Assembly (NCBI GenBank): GCA_963920525.1
Contig: OY986438.1
Location: 126,424,920-126,488,919 of the forward strand
Source: Dichetophora obliterata
Taxonomy: Eukaryota; Arthropoda; Insecta; Diptera; Sciomyzidae
Length of the DNA stretch: 64,000 bases
Reading direction: 5' to 3'
Position 1 is the stretch's first letter; the number at the start of each line of letters is the position of its first letter. The translations under genes were made by a program, and so were the position numbers. Positions 22,340-33,475 of this stretch are shown piece by piece. The notes under the pieces were generated by a model. That model was given only the letters and a program-made list of their open reading frames with translations. It was not told the DNA's origin and did not search any database.

Positions 22340-23100
22340 GAAAGAAGGACGAGTTCTGGAAAAAAATGTGTGTTTAGTGACTCCAAAGTTTGCGCTCGCT
22401 TGAAAGCTGAAACTGTGAGACGCAGTAATTTCAGATGGTTAGCCAAAAAGTATGAAGTTGATAAAAACAGAATCAAAAAGTATTTAAAACCAATGAATAT
22501 TCAACGGAAAAAAAAACCTGCTCCTATATCCGAAATATTACTGAAAAACAATCAAAATTAATCAAAACCCGATTAGGAAAGCTTTTCAAAAATTATTTTG
22601 CTCCCAACTCTACAGACATTTGTGTGATGGACGATGAGGCCTACTTTACGATTGAAGACAACGAGTGGCAGGAAAAATATTATCTTGAGTCTTCCAATGT
22701 GAAAGCGCCAGAGTAGAACAAATATATTTATGAGACCAATTTCCGACGTGACAAAATAATTTTTTGACCAGACCTGGCGTCTGCACGTTACGCTTACGCA
22801 ACTTTCGATGCTTTAAAGTCACGTGGAATTGAATACGTGCCGAAAAATTAAAATCCGCTGAATATTCCACAATTTCGGCCAATGGAATTTTTTTAGGCTA
22901 ACCTAAAGAAAAAGGTTTACAGCAACGCATATCGACCAAAAAATGTAAAATTCTTAATAAAATAAAAAAAAATTAAACACAATGAATACATCTGGAACTA
23001 AGAAATTGATGAAAGACTTGCAAAAAAAAAAAAATAAAAAAAATACTAAAAGCAAACCGCGACGGAATTGAATTTTTTCTGTAAATTTCGAATAAATATT
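22340..23100 (+). pseudogene. IS630/Tc1/mariner-type transposase, decayed
   Basis: The plus strand starts with a helix-turn-helix-like region (frame 22370-22561: VRRSNFRWLAKKYEVDKNRI), then after frameshifts MDDEAYFTIED, which has the first catalytic aspartate, WPDLASARY-like PDLASARYAYATFDALK with the second, then GIEYVPKN, NPLNIPQFRPMEFF, and NLKKKVYSNAYRPKN. The expected glutamate of RPIEFFW reads as M-E-F-F. The blocks match a Tc1/mariner lineage common in insects ('FWPDLAS.HYA...NIEFVPK..NPPN.PQ.RPIE.FW'). At least four stops. TIRs were not found. Confidence 0.65.
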
Positions 23101-23229
23101 AAACTTTTATAACAAAATTTAATAACAAGTGTTAGTCATGTGTGTCATAATATTTTTTACTGTGTCGGTTTGGATTTAATTTACCATACGTTAATGAATG
23201 GTTCTTTCTTTATCTGTTGTTTTTTTTCA

Positions 23230-23865
23230 AAGAGCGCAACCTTTATTCCGCTTCATTCGTGTATCGTTTTTGTCTTCAATCACTGACACTATCACTAACA
23301 AGACTTAGAATGAATGCGAAACAGAATGGTAGCGTGTTGTTAAACGAGCACAAAACATTATTTGCGTTGTTGTGGTTTTGCCTTGCAGTCGTAAACACAA
23401 AAAAAAAACAGTAGCAAATGTTTCCCACTTTACCGATTGTTACTTCTGGTTTATACTCATCAATACTTGACGGTCAAGTCTTGCCTTTGTAGATGAAAGA
23501 TGCCAACATCAACGTGAGAGAGGTGGAAATTCAAAAGGAAATGTGCAAGAACTGTCGTCAAGTCTTGACAAGTGTAAGCTAGGAGTTACTGCTGCTTTAA
23601 AAAAAATCTTTTACTGCTGTTCTGCAGAATTTTTATTTTTAAATCGCTGTAGCAGCAATAAAAATCGGTGAAACGGGGTACATTTGTTAATGTTTTTGTT
23701 TTTGTTTACGGCCCTAAAAACCACAAGAAAGCAAATCATGTTTTGTACTCGTTTAACACAGCGACACCATTCAGTTTCGGTGTCTCTCTTCGGCTTGCTA
23801 GCGGTAATGCTTGTGCTTGAATCAAAGAGCCACACACGAAAAAGTAGGAGATAGAGTTTGCGGAG
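23230..23865. mobile_element. Foldback element with ~200-bp arms
   Basis: Sequence at about 23230-23450 recurs as reverse complement at 23645-23865. Shared blocks: GTTAAACGAG(C/T)ACAAAACAT, ATTTGC, TTGTGGTTTT, GTAAACA, CAAATG, CACCGATT/TACCGATT, at roughly 70-75 percent identity over about 200 bp, with a 190-bp spacer. There is no coding content. The ends are fuzzy because the outer parts of the arms are more diverged. Confidence 0.65.
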
Positions 23866-24005
23866 TTTGTGCTTGTGTAGCGTTACGTATAAGGTACGGT
23901 TTTTTCATTCCCTGGTCGCAGCCAACAAACCAACTATTTAGTTGGTGGCAGGTGCGTACACTGTACCTGGATAGTTTGCCGATTGCAAGGTTGCATTGTG
24001 ATTAT

Positions 24006-25621
24006 TAGGGACTGGAATCTGATGCAAATGCATGTTTGCAGTAGCCACCATGTTAAAAAAGTGAATAGAATATCTTTGCGATTCAGAAAATTTCCTTTAA
24101 AATTGCATTCAATCGTTAGTGCACTTTTTTGCATATTTTTTTAAAAGTGCATATTTTACTATAAATGCATGTTTTTTGCATATTTTCTTTAAAATTCACG
24201 TTTTCTTTGAATATTTTATAAAATGTTTTTATTTTTTTATTTAATTTTATTTGAACAGTTGAAAAAACAGTTTTTTCGACACTCATATTCTGGAAGCTGG
24301 ATTCAAGTAGATCTTAAATCCAAAAGGATATCGAAATCAGTGGAACCATCATCCAGCGGTCTTGATTTAAAAAAATCACTTTTTCGCCAAAAATCACCGG
24401 TTTTTTCGCCGTAACTTTTTATCAATCTAAAATAACTACCTAAAAAATGGAAACAAATGAAAGGTATCTGGGACACCAAAGTTGTAAATAGGAAGATTTT
24501 TAGATTCAAGAAATTTTTTAGTGCAACAGTGTTCAGGGCGACCGAAGCCTAGTGGGTATAGTGCGTGGCCCCTAAGCTTAAGAACCGCGGTAGCCCGGGT
24601 TCAATTCCAGCTCAGACAGAAAGTTTTTTCAATTGAATTAATTTTTCTGTTCGGTCGTCGCCTCTCTGTAGACAATGGCAAACCTCAGAGAGTAAAAATT
24701 GCCATGTAAAGCTTCTGGAGAACATAAGCCGTTCGGAGTCGGCATAAAACACGTAGGTCCAGTTCTCGGTCATTTGTGATCCAACATTTAATAACACGCA
24801 CAACACAATTGATCAACAGAAGCTAGGTCAAAGTCCTTCCAAGGGCTGAAATGGCCAATTAATTTTTTTATTTTTTTGTTCAGAATTCGGTCAACATTTA
24901 AGGTACTTTTCAGTAAAATCGCTAATTTACTGAAAAAAACATTTTGTTGTCTCTGCTAACAAGGCAATATCCGTAGAGAAGTAAATTAAATATATGAGGC
25001 CTATAGAATAAAAAATCTACTCTTTCACTTTTAAGAGAACGAGATAAGATTGAGCGATTATTCTTAAGAGCGGTCACCATAATTCAGCTTCGAAAAAAAA
25101 TTGACAAAAACATTTTGTGTCTGCTTAATTTGGATCGATGAACAAATTTTCATATATGATTTTCGCAAAATGCATAATTTTAATTTTGTTAAACTTTCTT
25201 CTATTTTTAAATATATTAACTATTTTTTGTTAAATCAATAACTGTTATTTTTCATTGCTGGTTTAACTCAGAAAAACATACCAAGAGATATTGCACAGTT
25301 CAATTTGAACTTGAATGAGTGTAGATTCATATTTTGATTTTATAGTTCGTGTTGATTTTGTTTTCCGTGTTAAGTTTAAACTTGATCTTGAAACGAGGAA
25401 TGAAAACAAACTAAGCTAATATTTACGCTAATATTTAAGATTTTTTTTAACTTTATGTGTTTTTTGGTAAGTACATGCATATTTATGTAATTGTTTGTCA
25501 TAAATATTGACAAATTTTTTTTGTTTTTTAATGCATATTTTAAGTGCATATTTTCTTAATTTAAGGTGCATATATATGCGCATATATTGGATGTTTTTAG
25601 TGCATGAGATTCCGGTCCCTA
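24006..25621. mobile_element. hAT-type non-autonomous transposon
   Basis: Termini are TAGGGACTGGAATCTGATGC at the left and the reverse complement TAGGGACCGGAATCTCATGC at the right. An exact 8-bp target duplication, GTGATTAT, flanks it at 23998-24005 and 25622-25629. An 8-bp duplication and a TAGGG start are typical of the hAT superfamily. Many copies of GCATATTTT and TGCAT motifs lie just inside each end, as expected for subterminal transposase-binding repeats. No transposase is present in the 1.6 kb, which contains SINE copy 2. Non-autonomous. Confidence 0.88.
24537..24876 (+). mobile_element. tRNA-derived SINE, copy 2, nested in the hAT element
   Basis: It has the fuller head of the two copies: GAAGCCTAGTGG (A-box-like), a variable arm (GTGCGTGGCCCCTAAGC), then GGTTCAATTCC (B box), followed by the body shared with copy 1 and ending GGGCTGAAATGGCCAATT plus a T-rich tail. 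A 7-bp target duplication TGTTCAG lies at 24530-24536 and 24877-24883. Because it sits inside the hAT element, it inserted later. Confidence 0.88.
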
Positions 25622-25629
25622 GTGATTAT

Positions 25630-26150
25630 CTTGAGTTTTACAAAATATTATTAAATAGGCATAGTTTTTGTTTATTTTTGTGCGGGTATTAATATTAAAC
25701 ATTTTTTTTACTAGTTTATTAGTTTATTTCATCCATAGTTGAAAACTTTTTGGGACCAATCCCTTTTATGGAATTTTTAATTGTTGTGGGAAAATGGTAT
25801 TCACATGGTAGTTTGTAATTCAGCGTGGTATTTTTTAATTCGTGTAGGACTTTTTTGTCTTAGTATTGGATCGAAAATCTCAATGGTTTGGCGGTTATAG
25901 GCCAAAATATCAAAAAAAAAAAAAACGTGACAAAAGTCTGAGAAAAAATTGCAAGTCAAAATCTAGAAGCTCGATTTTCACCGTAGAAATATGGTCTAGT
26001 GGACTTTTTTGCTCAGTACAATCCTAAGAATCAGAAACGCAAAGCGCCCATTAACACTTTTTTCCTTCCATACTAATCGCCCCACCCTAATATGTATATT
26101 GAATTATAATTGAGATTTTTGGGGTATTTTTTTATTGCTATGGTATTCTT
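25630..26150. other. Gene-free region
   Basis: AT-rich spacer between the hAT element and the next TIR element. Nothing recognised. Confidence 0.45.
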
Positions 26151-26799
26151 ACACAGTTAGAAATCTTGGACGAAATTTTATTCCCACTTAAAATATTACT
26201 GGATTTTTTAAACCTTGCGGCTTGAAATTTAAACTTTGCAAATACTAGCTCATAATTAAAACTATTCTGTACTAGAATTTAAGCTTAAAGAAATATTACA
26301 GCATCCATTTTAGCTTTTTGGTTTCAATTTTATTCTTTTTGGTTTAAACTTAAGTACAATTCTGTATTACTTATTGTTTTTAATACAATTTATACTAAAT
26401 TCTAGTACATTTGGATACTAAATTTGGATAAAGACCCGTAAAAAGTTATCCTGGCAATGCCGCGACTCAATATTAGGCAACGCGGTTCATATGTCGTTGA
26501 TTCCATATCAATTCGACTAATTTTGAACAAAATCTGACCTTTGTGTTTCCGATTTTTTTGAAACTTTGTAGGTTAGTAGTGCCTATAAAAATAACTTAAA
26601 CTATGTTTTTCTTTTTCCCAAATTTTTTTTTTCAAAAGTTATACACTCTGAAAATATTAAAAAACATTAAAAAAAATACAATTAGTGCATGTATTCAAAT
26701 AGATGTAGTTTTGAAACCGTAAGTGATACAGAAAAAAATACTAATGGATTTATTTGAATAATAACATATATTATTTTGGATGTTCATTGGTATTAACAT

Positions 26800-26999
26800 A
26801 ATAAATAAAAAGTAAAAAAAATTTTTAAAAAATAAGCTTTTATTTAAAAAGACGTGAACTAAAAAGAAAAAATAAATTTAAGTGACATTTGCCATATATG
26901 TATACAGTAGGTATATTCTAAGTGCAGAAGAACCCCTCTCTTGGTTACTTATCATTATAGTATAAACGTACGTAAATTGGTAATTTCTAAGGACTTATA
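26800..26999 (+). repeat. Inner left arm of the long inverted repeat
   Basis: Reverse complement of 28091-28350. Shared blocks: AAAAAGACGTGAACTAAAAAG, AAATTTAAGTGACATTTG, CCATATATG, AGAAGAACCCC, AACGTACGTAAATTGGTAA, AAGGACTTAT. The right arm is longer because of an internal tandem duplication of the CCATATATGACA stretch. Confidence 0.85.
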
Positions 27000-27005
27000 T
27001 AAATA

Positions 27006-27103
27006 TACATTTATATTTAAAAGCTTGAGGCACCGATGTCCGCGATCCGTTATACAGGTTTACTACACAATATCAGTGCCTTAAGCTTTTAAATATAAAT
27101 GTA
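27006..27103. repeat. 27-bp hairpin with 44-nt loop
   Basis: The arms at 27006-27032 and 27077-27103 (TACATTTATATTTAAAAGCT and on to AGGCA) are complementary at 26 of 27 positions. They sit at the inner end of the left arm, just before the LINE insertion. Confidence 0.85.
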
Positions 27104-27129
27104 TTTGAAAAATTCTAAATTTATATTTA

Positions 27130-28092
27130 ATTAATTTATATACGGGGACTTAGCCCTGCCATCAATTACCTGCCGACTGCTGTTAAATTAAGACTTGTTA
27201 AATCATTTATTTTACCAATCATATTTTACTGAATTGTATGCAAAGCTAGACTCTGAATTACTTAGAAATTTGACGGTTGCTTTCAATAGTTGCGCTAGGT
27301 TTGTTTTCGGTGTTAATAGACAGTGCCATATATCTTCATATTAAAAAAAAATAACTGGACTTCACCTAAGTGATATGCTTAATTTTCGTACTCTTCTATT
27401 GCTGCATAAAATCATATACAGAAAGGAGCCTGATTATTTATTTGAACTTTTAAGGTTTTGTAGAAATCAACGAACAGAGCAACTCATATTGCCCAGGCAT
27501 AAATATCTCTTGACCTCTCGTCATTTCTTTGCTTATGCGATACATCCTTGGAATACGCTACCTATAAATCTAAAGCAAATTTGTAACGCGAACACATTCA
27601 AGCAAAAACTCTTTAAACACCATTCAGCTGTTCTCTAATAACCTTCTGTGTACCTTCATATCTTTCTTTCTCTGCATCTTTATTTTCCTTTTATTTTATT
27701 TTTCGATAAATAAATTATATGTTATATTTTCTTTAAATATCTTTATTATTATTATAATTTTTTAGTTTTTTGTCATTGTACTGAGTTATTTTTAAAAGAA
27801 TATGTTTAAATCTTTTAATTTTTTTTTTAATACATATTAAAATAATTTTTTCTAAATTTTTAGTTTTGTTTAACTTTGCCGCAGGGCATTCCCTTATGGA
27901 GTGTCTAGTATGACGATCCCGCGGATCCTGAGTCATTGCTCTTGTCTTTATTTCTATAAAAAATATAATATAATAAAAACTTAATTATAATTTATAAAGT
28001 AATGACTAAAATTTACTATATTTTTACTACTTAAAAGAGAAATCTGATTTTACAATGAACTATGAGTTTCAAATAAATAAATAAATAAATAT
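27130..28092 (+). mobile_element. CR1-group LINE, copy C, 3' fragment
   Basis: Only the C-terminal region and 3' UTR remain. The coding part starts near LPTAVKLRLVKSFILP at 27175 and continues after a frameshift as NSCARFVFGVNRQ and the frame 27375-27638. The 3' UTR carries GGATCCTGAGTCATTGCTCT and ends in CAAATAAATAAATAAATA at 28068-28090, a short-repeat tail as in copies A and B. It sits in the loop of the inverted repeat. Confidence 0.78.
27375..27638 (+). pseudogene. LINE copy C C-terminal coding end
   Basis: The 87-codon frame has MLNFRTLLLLHKIIYRKEPDY (compare copy A's ILKFRTLVVLHKVIYSGEPIY), LPRHKYLLTSRHFFAYA and the HPWNTLPINLK block before the stop, equal to copy B's RSWNSLPNSIK. 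It is the least broken of the three C-terminal ends but has no RT upstream. Confidence 0.8.
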
Positions 28093-28350
28093 AAGTCCTT
28101 AGAACTTACCAATTTACGTACGTTTATACCATGATGATGATTAACCAAGAAAGGGGTTCTTCTGCACCTAGAATATACCTACTGTATATACCATATATGA
28201 CAGAAAATGGTTATATATACCATATATGACAAATATACCTAGAATGTACCATATATGACAAATGTCACTTAAATTTATTTTTTCTTTTTAGTTCACGTCT
28301 TTTTAAATAAAAGCTTATTTTTAAAAAATTTTTTTTACTTTTTATTTATT
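28091..28350 (-). repeat. Inner right arm of the long inverted repeat
   Basis: Partner of 26800-26999. It contains three near-copies of ACCATATATGACA (about 28189-28260) not duplicated on the left. Confidence 0.85.
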
Positions 28351-28403
28351 TTTTACTTTTTAGCCTTAAAGGTTTATTATTAACATCTTTTATTTTCAAA
28401 ACT

Positions 28404-28706
28404 TATGGAGATATAATAGCATTTTTATTGATTTGTGAGCGGTAAAATGGGGCGTGGCACAATTTTTTCCTGAGCCATCCTCTACTTGAAGGAAATTAAC
28501 TGCCAAAATTTTAGCTGAATCAGCCCCGTAGTTTTGGAGATATAGCATTTTTATGGATTTGTGGGTGGTAAAAGGGGGAGTGGCAAAATTTTTTCCTTTA
28601 CTATCATCTACTCGAAGAAAATTTACTGCCAAAATTGCAGCTGAATCGGCCCAGTAGTTTTAGAGATATAGCATTTTTATTGATTTGTGGGCGGTAAAAG
28701 GGGGTA
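28404..28706 (-). repeat. Tandem repeat, ~126-129 bp unit, 2.4 copies
   Basis: Units start at GAGATATA near 28408, 28537 and 28663. Each has GAGATATAGCATTTTTATTG, TTTGTGGGCGGTAAAAGGGG, a TTTTTTCC step and GAAAATTTACTGCCAAAATT. The 126-bp spacing equals 42 codons, so the minus-strand open frame at 28396-28632 shows a repeated peptide (FT.HKSIKMLYL and NFL.V.D..GKN.AT). I treat that frame as a by-product, though a coding ancestor is possible. It sits in the right arm of the foldback. Confidence 0.8.
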
Positions 28707-29191
28707 AAAACGAACGAAGCAAGTTAAATAAAAGCTTATAAAAATAGGAAATCTTTTGTAGGCATTTTTTAAAAAATTCGTCAAAAATAGCAATAGTGTG
28801 AATCCCAACCTGAAATTGTACGTTAGCCTTTAAAATGAATGCAAATGAATGAAAATATAAAAAATTTGTTGCGAAGACTAAGCAAAATGTGACTGGAAAT
28901 TCCAGGTTAAAAAAAAAGAATTTTTCATTAAACTTTTTTTTGTACAACTTAATGTTTCAAAATTACATCGATTTGAATACATGCACTTATTGTATTTTTT
29001 AAGATTTTTTTGATATTTTTCACAGTGTATATCTTTAAAACAAAGTTTTAAATAAAAGAAAAGTACGCAGATATAATTCTTTTCAGGAGAACTATCCACC
29101 TAGAGAGTTAAACATTTTTAAAAATAGAGATGTCAGAAACGTGGTTGCTTTTACATGGAATCACCGATGTTTGTTTATCGCGCTTGTTAAG

Positions 29192-29265
29192 TATAGGGCA
29201 ATAGACCAGTGGTAAGAGTAGTGAGTTAACAAACTGAATGTCGTGTGCTCGAATCTCGCGGTGTT
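29192..29265 (+). mobile_element. tRNA-like SINE head (possible)
   Basis: TAGACCAGTGGTAAGAGTAG has an A-box-like start and GTGCTCGAATCTCGC matches the B box in 8 of 11 positions at the expected spacing (about 35 bp). A T-rich stretch follows. It does not share the body of the 15.4/24.5 kb SINEs. It could be a decayed tRNA-derived repeat; it is not a folded tRNA gene by eye. Confidence 0.4.
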
Positions 29266-29444
29266 TCTTTTTGTTTTTTTTTTTGTAACATTTTAATCCA
29301 GGCTTGTACTAAATTTTACACCACAGCTGTATTAAAAACATTTTTTAGTATTTTGCAAATACTAGATTTGAAACCAAAGCTGGTGTTGACTTATATGTAG
29401 TACAGAAAAGTTTTAATTTTAGTACAAGATTTATAACCGTGTAT

Positions 29445-32400
29445 AAGGTAATTTCTGTGGTCATTTTGGTTGGCAACTATATCAGCATTCAACATTTTTC
29501 TGGTACTTAAGGCAGTAATTACATTTTTTAAGTGCAAATAAAGTTTTTCGGGGTGATTTTGGTTAAACTCTGGATGTTATGTCACAAATTCGAGAAAATT
29601 TTTTGTCAAAAAAAAGTGCCAAAATCTATAAAAACATAAATATTTTTTTTTTGAATAAAAGTTTAAGTAATTCGATAAATTGTCATCAGATAAAAATTAA
29701 TTACTTACCATACCAAATCGCCGAATTAATAATCTATAAAAAATAATTGATAAGCAATTTTCCAAACACTTACCCTTTTTTTCAATATTATTTATGCTTT
29801 CTAATCGTACATCGACAAATAAACGCAAACTTGCTGTCGTTCCATGTCGTTCGGTTTTTTGACAGATACAAACATTTCTTTTGATTGCTCAACAGAAGAA
29901 ATAAGAAGCAGTAAGCTAGAAGCAAACTGAGTTTAGCGGACAACAACAACAAAATATATGGAAATATTATTTCCAACAAATCTATAAGCTAAATAGAATT
30001 TCCAAATTTCAGCTTCGTTAGGAAATAATTTAAGAAGCATAGAACACTTAAGAAAGGAAACAATTTAAAATCGATCAAACCATTTCAGAGATATGCTTAT
30101 TCAAACATTTTTCATACAAGCTGTTCAATAATGGAAATAATGGATTCGAAATTCAATTCTGCAGGTACTTATTTACCCTCCCTTATTTCATTGGACACGT
30201 GCTCCTGAAGCTCTCCTTCAAACCGAATAGAATTTTAGAACTACGTGTCAGAATTTTTAAATAATTATGATGAGTGAAAGTTAAATGCGACTAAAGGACA
30301 GACGTATGTAAGATATTTTCCAGAAACTTTTTTAATAGCCGCAGTTTTGTAAGATTTGTCATTATACTTGTAAAAATTATTGAAATGTTTCAAGGAAAAA
30401 CCAATTGTTTGAAGAAATAAATGAAAGTCTTCCTTGAATTCACCAACATTGTACTCGTATGTTTGATAATTTGAATTAATATTTTTACCATTTAAGCTAG
30501 TTTTTACTATTTTCTTATAAATTTGATAATGAAATATTTTTTTTGTTGATTTTATATGATTTAAATACAAACTCTAAATGTTTCTACAAATTCGACAAAT
30601 TCTAATTTTTCTTTTTTTTCGAAATTTTCGAATGTAAATGCATCAAACTTATTCAGCGAACCCCCTTTTTTTACACCAAGATCTAAATGCGTATATTTAA
30701 CATATAGTATTATATATCTTAACATCTCATTATTTAAAAAAAAAACGAGTCCGAAAATATTTCGTTTATGAAGTCCGTTTCGAGTCCGAGATATTTCCGA
30801 AAAAATTTAAAAAGCGTTTCACCTTTTTGAAAGAAGTTTGGATACGAATAGGCATCAGTATCATATCCGAAACACAACTCGTTTCGTATAAAATATTCGA
30901 AAAAGCGAGTCCATCTTGAATTTGAAACGGATCCGTATGGCACACTGGGTCATACTACTTTTTTACAGTTTTTAGGAGCAACTGTCAAGTCAAGCAATTG
31001 TCATCGATTTATTTATTTATATTTATTACCAAGCAAGGTATTTACTTATTCGAAGTTACAATTTTTTTAATAGATTTTTTATTTTTTTTTTATTGAATCT
31101 TTTATTTTTTTTTTATTGAATCTTTGGCAAGCATTAATTTTAGTGTTCCTGCTCCTCTTTATAATATCGTTTTTATATTTATTATCAACAACTCCGCACA
31201 TGATTTAACAAGTTTTTAAACTCTCTCCTCCTCGCCTTCCCCAAAGTGATGGAGGTGTGAGCTCTTGTGGTGATTGTTTAAATTTAACGTTTCGCAAATA
31301 AACCGGTTAAAATAAAGCCAAATAAAAGCAGGTTTTTTCGCTTTTCTTAACTTCAAAACCACACGCTTCATAAAATGCGTAATGTTTGGTTTTTCCCTGC
31401 CTTACCCACACGTAATTGCTAAATATTTTGCGCTCTAAACAGCTCAAGTTTATTTTTTTCGCCCCCTATTTTTTCCTCATAAAACTCTCGCCAGCATGAA
31501 ATAAACGTGTTGTTATTGCAGTTTATCAGGCTAATAGATATTATTTTTTTTGGCTTCGCAACACTGATTGCGGCTGATGCTCACCTAAAACGGCAACTCA
31601 GTCGCATGGCCACCACTGTGTCGGCCCACCGCACAGTGTGACTGTTATCAATTTAAGGAAGCCAAAAGTCATAACAGCCAAACAAAAGTAGATATAGCAA
31701 TGGAATTTTACAATAATAATGCAAAGATTGACATTGTGTTGGACAGATAAAAATAAATAATTTCGCTTATCCCAGATATAAGGTATTATTTCAGATGGCC
31801 AAAATTTTTAATTTTATACTATTTGCCAGGGCGAACATAAAAAAAATAGTTTTGATTTCACTTATTTTTATAGACACAGAGAATCGCCTTTATTTTGATT
31901 ACTTTTGAATTAGATTTATTCCAAACCATTTAAAATTTAAAAAAATCCTTCACAATAAACTAGCGTCCTAAACAACTTTGTGATCTCAAAGTTTATTTGC
32001 ATGTGCATTTCAACATCAAATCAAGCTTGTCAATATCGTCTTGTCAATAACGGTTTAATATAAGATTTAGCTTAGAACTTAGGTATGTCAATTGAAATAT
32101 CAAAATGAAATAAACTTGAAAATAAGCCTTAATTTCAATGATTTTTTTCGCTGAGGACGCTATGTTTTTCAAAATTTGATTCAGAAAAGTATTTTTTGGC
32201 TTTCTCATCTTGGAAATATCACTTGTTGCACAGGGCCCAACGTTAACAGCATAAACTGTTAAGTCCAGATTTTTTGATAGCCAGTCAGAGTTAAGTTAAA
32301 AAAATGGCTATTTATTCAACTAGAAAGTTTCCATCTTAAGCGAAAATCATAACAAAGCTTCGTCACATACGTTTTTAATTTGATGTGATGCAAATGTCTT

Positions 32401-32790
32401 TATATTAAACTCAAAATATGACTTAGTACGGCCAAATCTAGCAAAATTGATTGCAGAATCTGAAACTAGGCATATTTTTTATAAGTTTTGTTATAAATAT
32501 CAAGATATACTATAATAAAAAAAATTTCTGGAATCACTAAATTTTAAGTGATTGCCTATTTTAATACATAAAAAATTAGTAGAAAATACTTTAATTTCAG
32601 GGACTAGCCAGTGTAGTTACAAAATGTCAAAGTATATAAAATCTTGTGAAAATATTCATGCAAACAAAAATCATGTCACAAAGTTCACTAAAAACTATAG
32701 ACTGTGAAAAAAGTGTCTGCACTTGTTGCAGTCAGTCAAGTTCGATAACAAGTATCCTGCTAATTGTTATTATTAAGTTTAATGGTAAGT
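29445..32790. other. Gene-free region
   Basis: No recognised coding sequence. Two minus-strand frames (30265-30570 and 30734-30943) have no motif I recognise and no splice or domain support. A 26-bp tandem duplicate of TTTTTTTTTTATTGAATCTT lies at about 31080-31130. Confidence 0.4.
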
Positions 32791-32791
32791 A

Positions 32792-33473
32792 CCCTGCAGT
32801 GTAACGAACTAGTTTAAAACCAGTCTACATACTAGTTGAAAACTGAGCAGTACTAGTTTAAGATCGTCTTTTTTTCATATACCCAACTAGTAATTTTTAC
32901 ATGGCGATGTCATAGGAAATATCAAATGTTTTATTCTGAACAGATGAAAACTAGTTTATAGTATATATAATTATAATTAGTTATATTCTAGTTTGTTGTA
33001 AATAGTTGTCAACATATAATATATTGCCAAATTTTAACTAGTTTCTAGTTTAACCTTTCCTGAGTGGTTGCCAAATAGTCACGTTTTAATTAGTTTACAA
33101 CTACTCATAACAAACCAATAATTCAACCAGTTCTTTATTCGGCAATTTATCTTCTGAATTTGGAGCTTCTACTAAAGCGACTATTAAAAAAATTCCAAGT
33201 AAAATGTACATAGTGTTTTATTATTTCATATAAAATTAAATTTTTAAAGTTCATAAAGCACAGTTGATTTTAACAATATGCAATATAGTTTAATAATAGT
33301 GTAATATAGTTTGATTTTGGCTAGTTTTACAACTGGTTTATTGTGACATGACATAAACTAGTTGAATTTAAACTATTTTGCAACTAGTAAATTGTGACAA
33401 AATATAAACTAGTTTGTTTTAACAAGCATAAAGACTAATCATTTTTACTACTTATTAGTCTTACGCTGCAGGG
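32792..33473. mobile_element. MITE with ACTAGTT subterminal repeats
   Basis: The ends CCCTGCAGTGTAAC (32792) and, reversed, CCCTGCAGCGTAAG (ending 33473) form a 14-bp TIR with two mismatches, each flanked by TA. The 682-bp interior carries about ten copies of ACTAGTT or its reverse AACTAGT, clustered toward both ends. There is no open frame. A non-autonomous DNA element with transposase-site-like repeats is the best reading. Confidence 0.75.
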
Positions 33474-33475
33474 TA

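Larger units (their letters stand above)
26152..29441. mobile_element. Nested TIR/foldback element, MITE family X copy 1
   Basis: The outer ends are CACAGTTAGAAATCTTGGAC at 26152 and, reversed, CACGGTTATAAATCTTGTAC ending at 29441, each beside TA (26150-26151 and 29442-29443), so a Tc1/mariner-type target duplication is likely. Inside there are diverged inverted arms (26620-26745 with 28915-29055, and 26800-26999 with 28091-28350), a LINE copy in the loop and a tandem repeat in the right arm. No transposase is visible. The same end sequence bounds 34408-35238, so the two form one family. Confidence 0.65.

Noticed and set aside
29788..30943. Minus-strand frames at 29788-29979, 30265-30570 and 30734-30943
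   Set aside because: No motif, no splice context, and composition equal to the AT-rich background.
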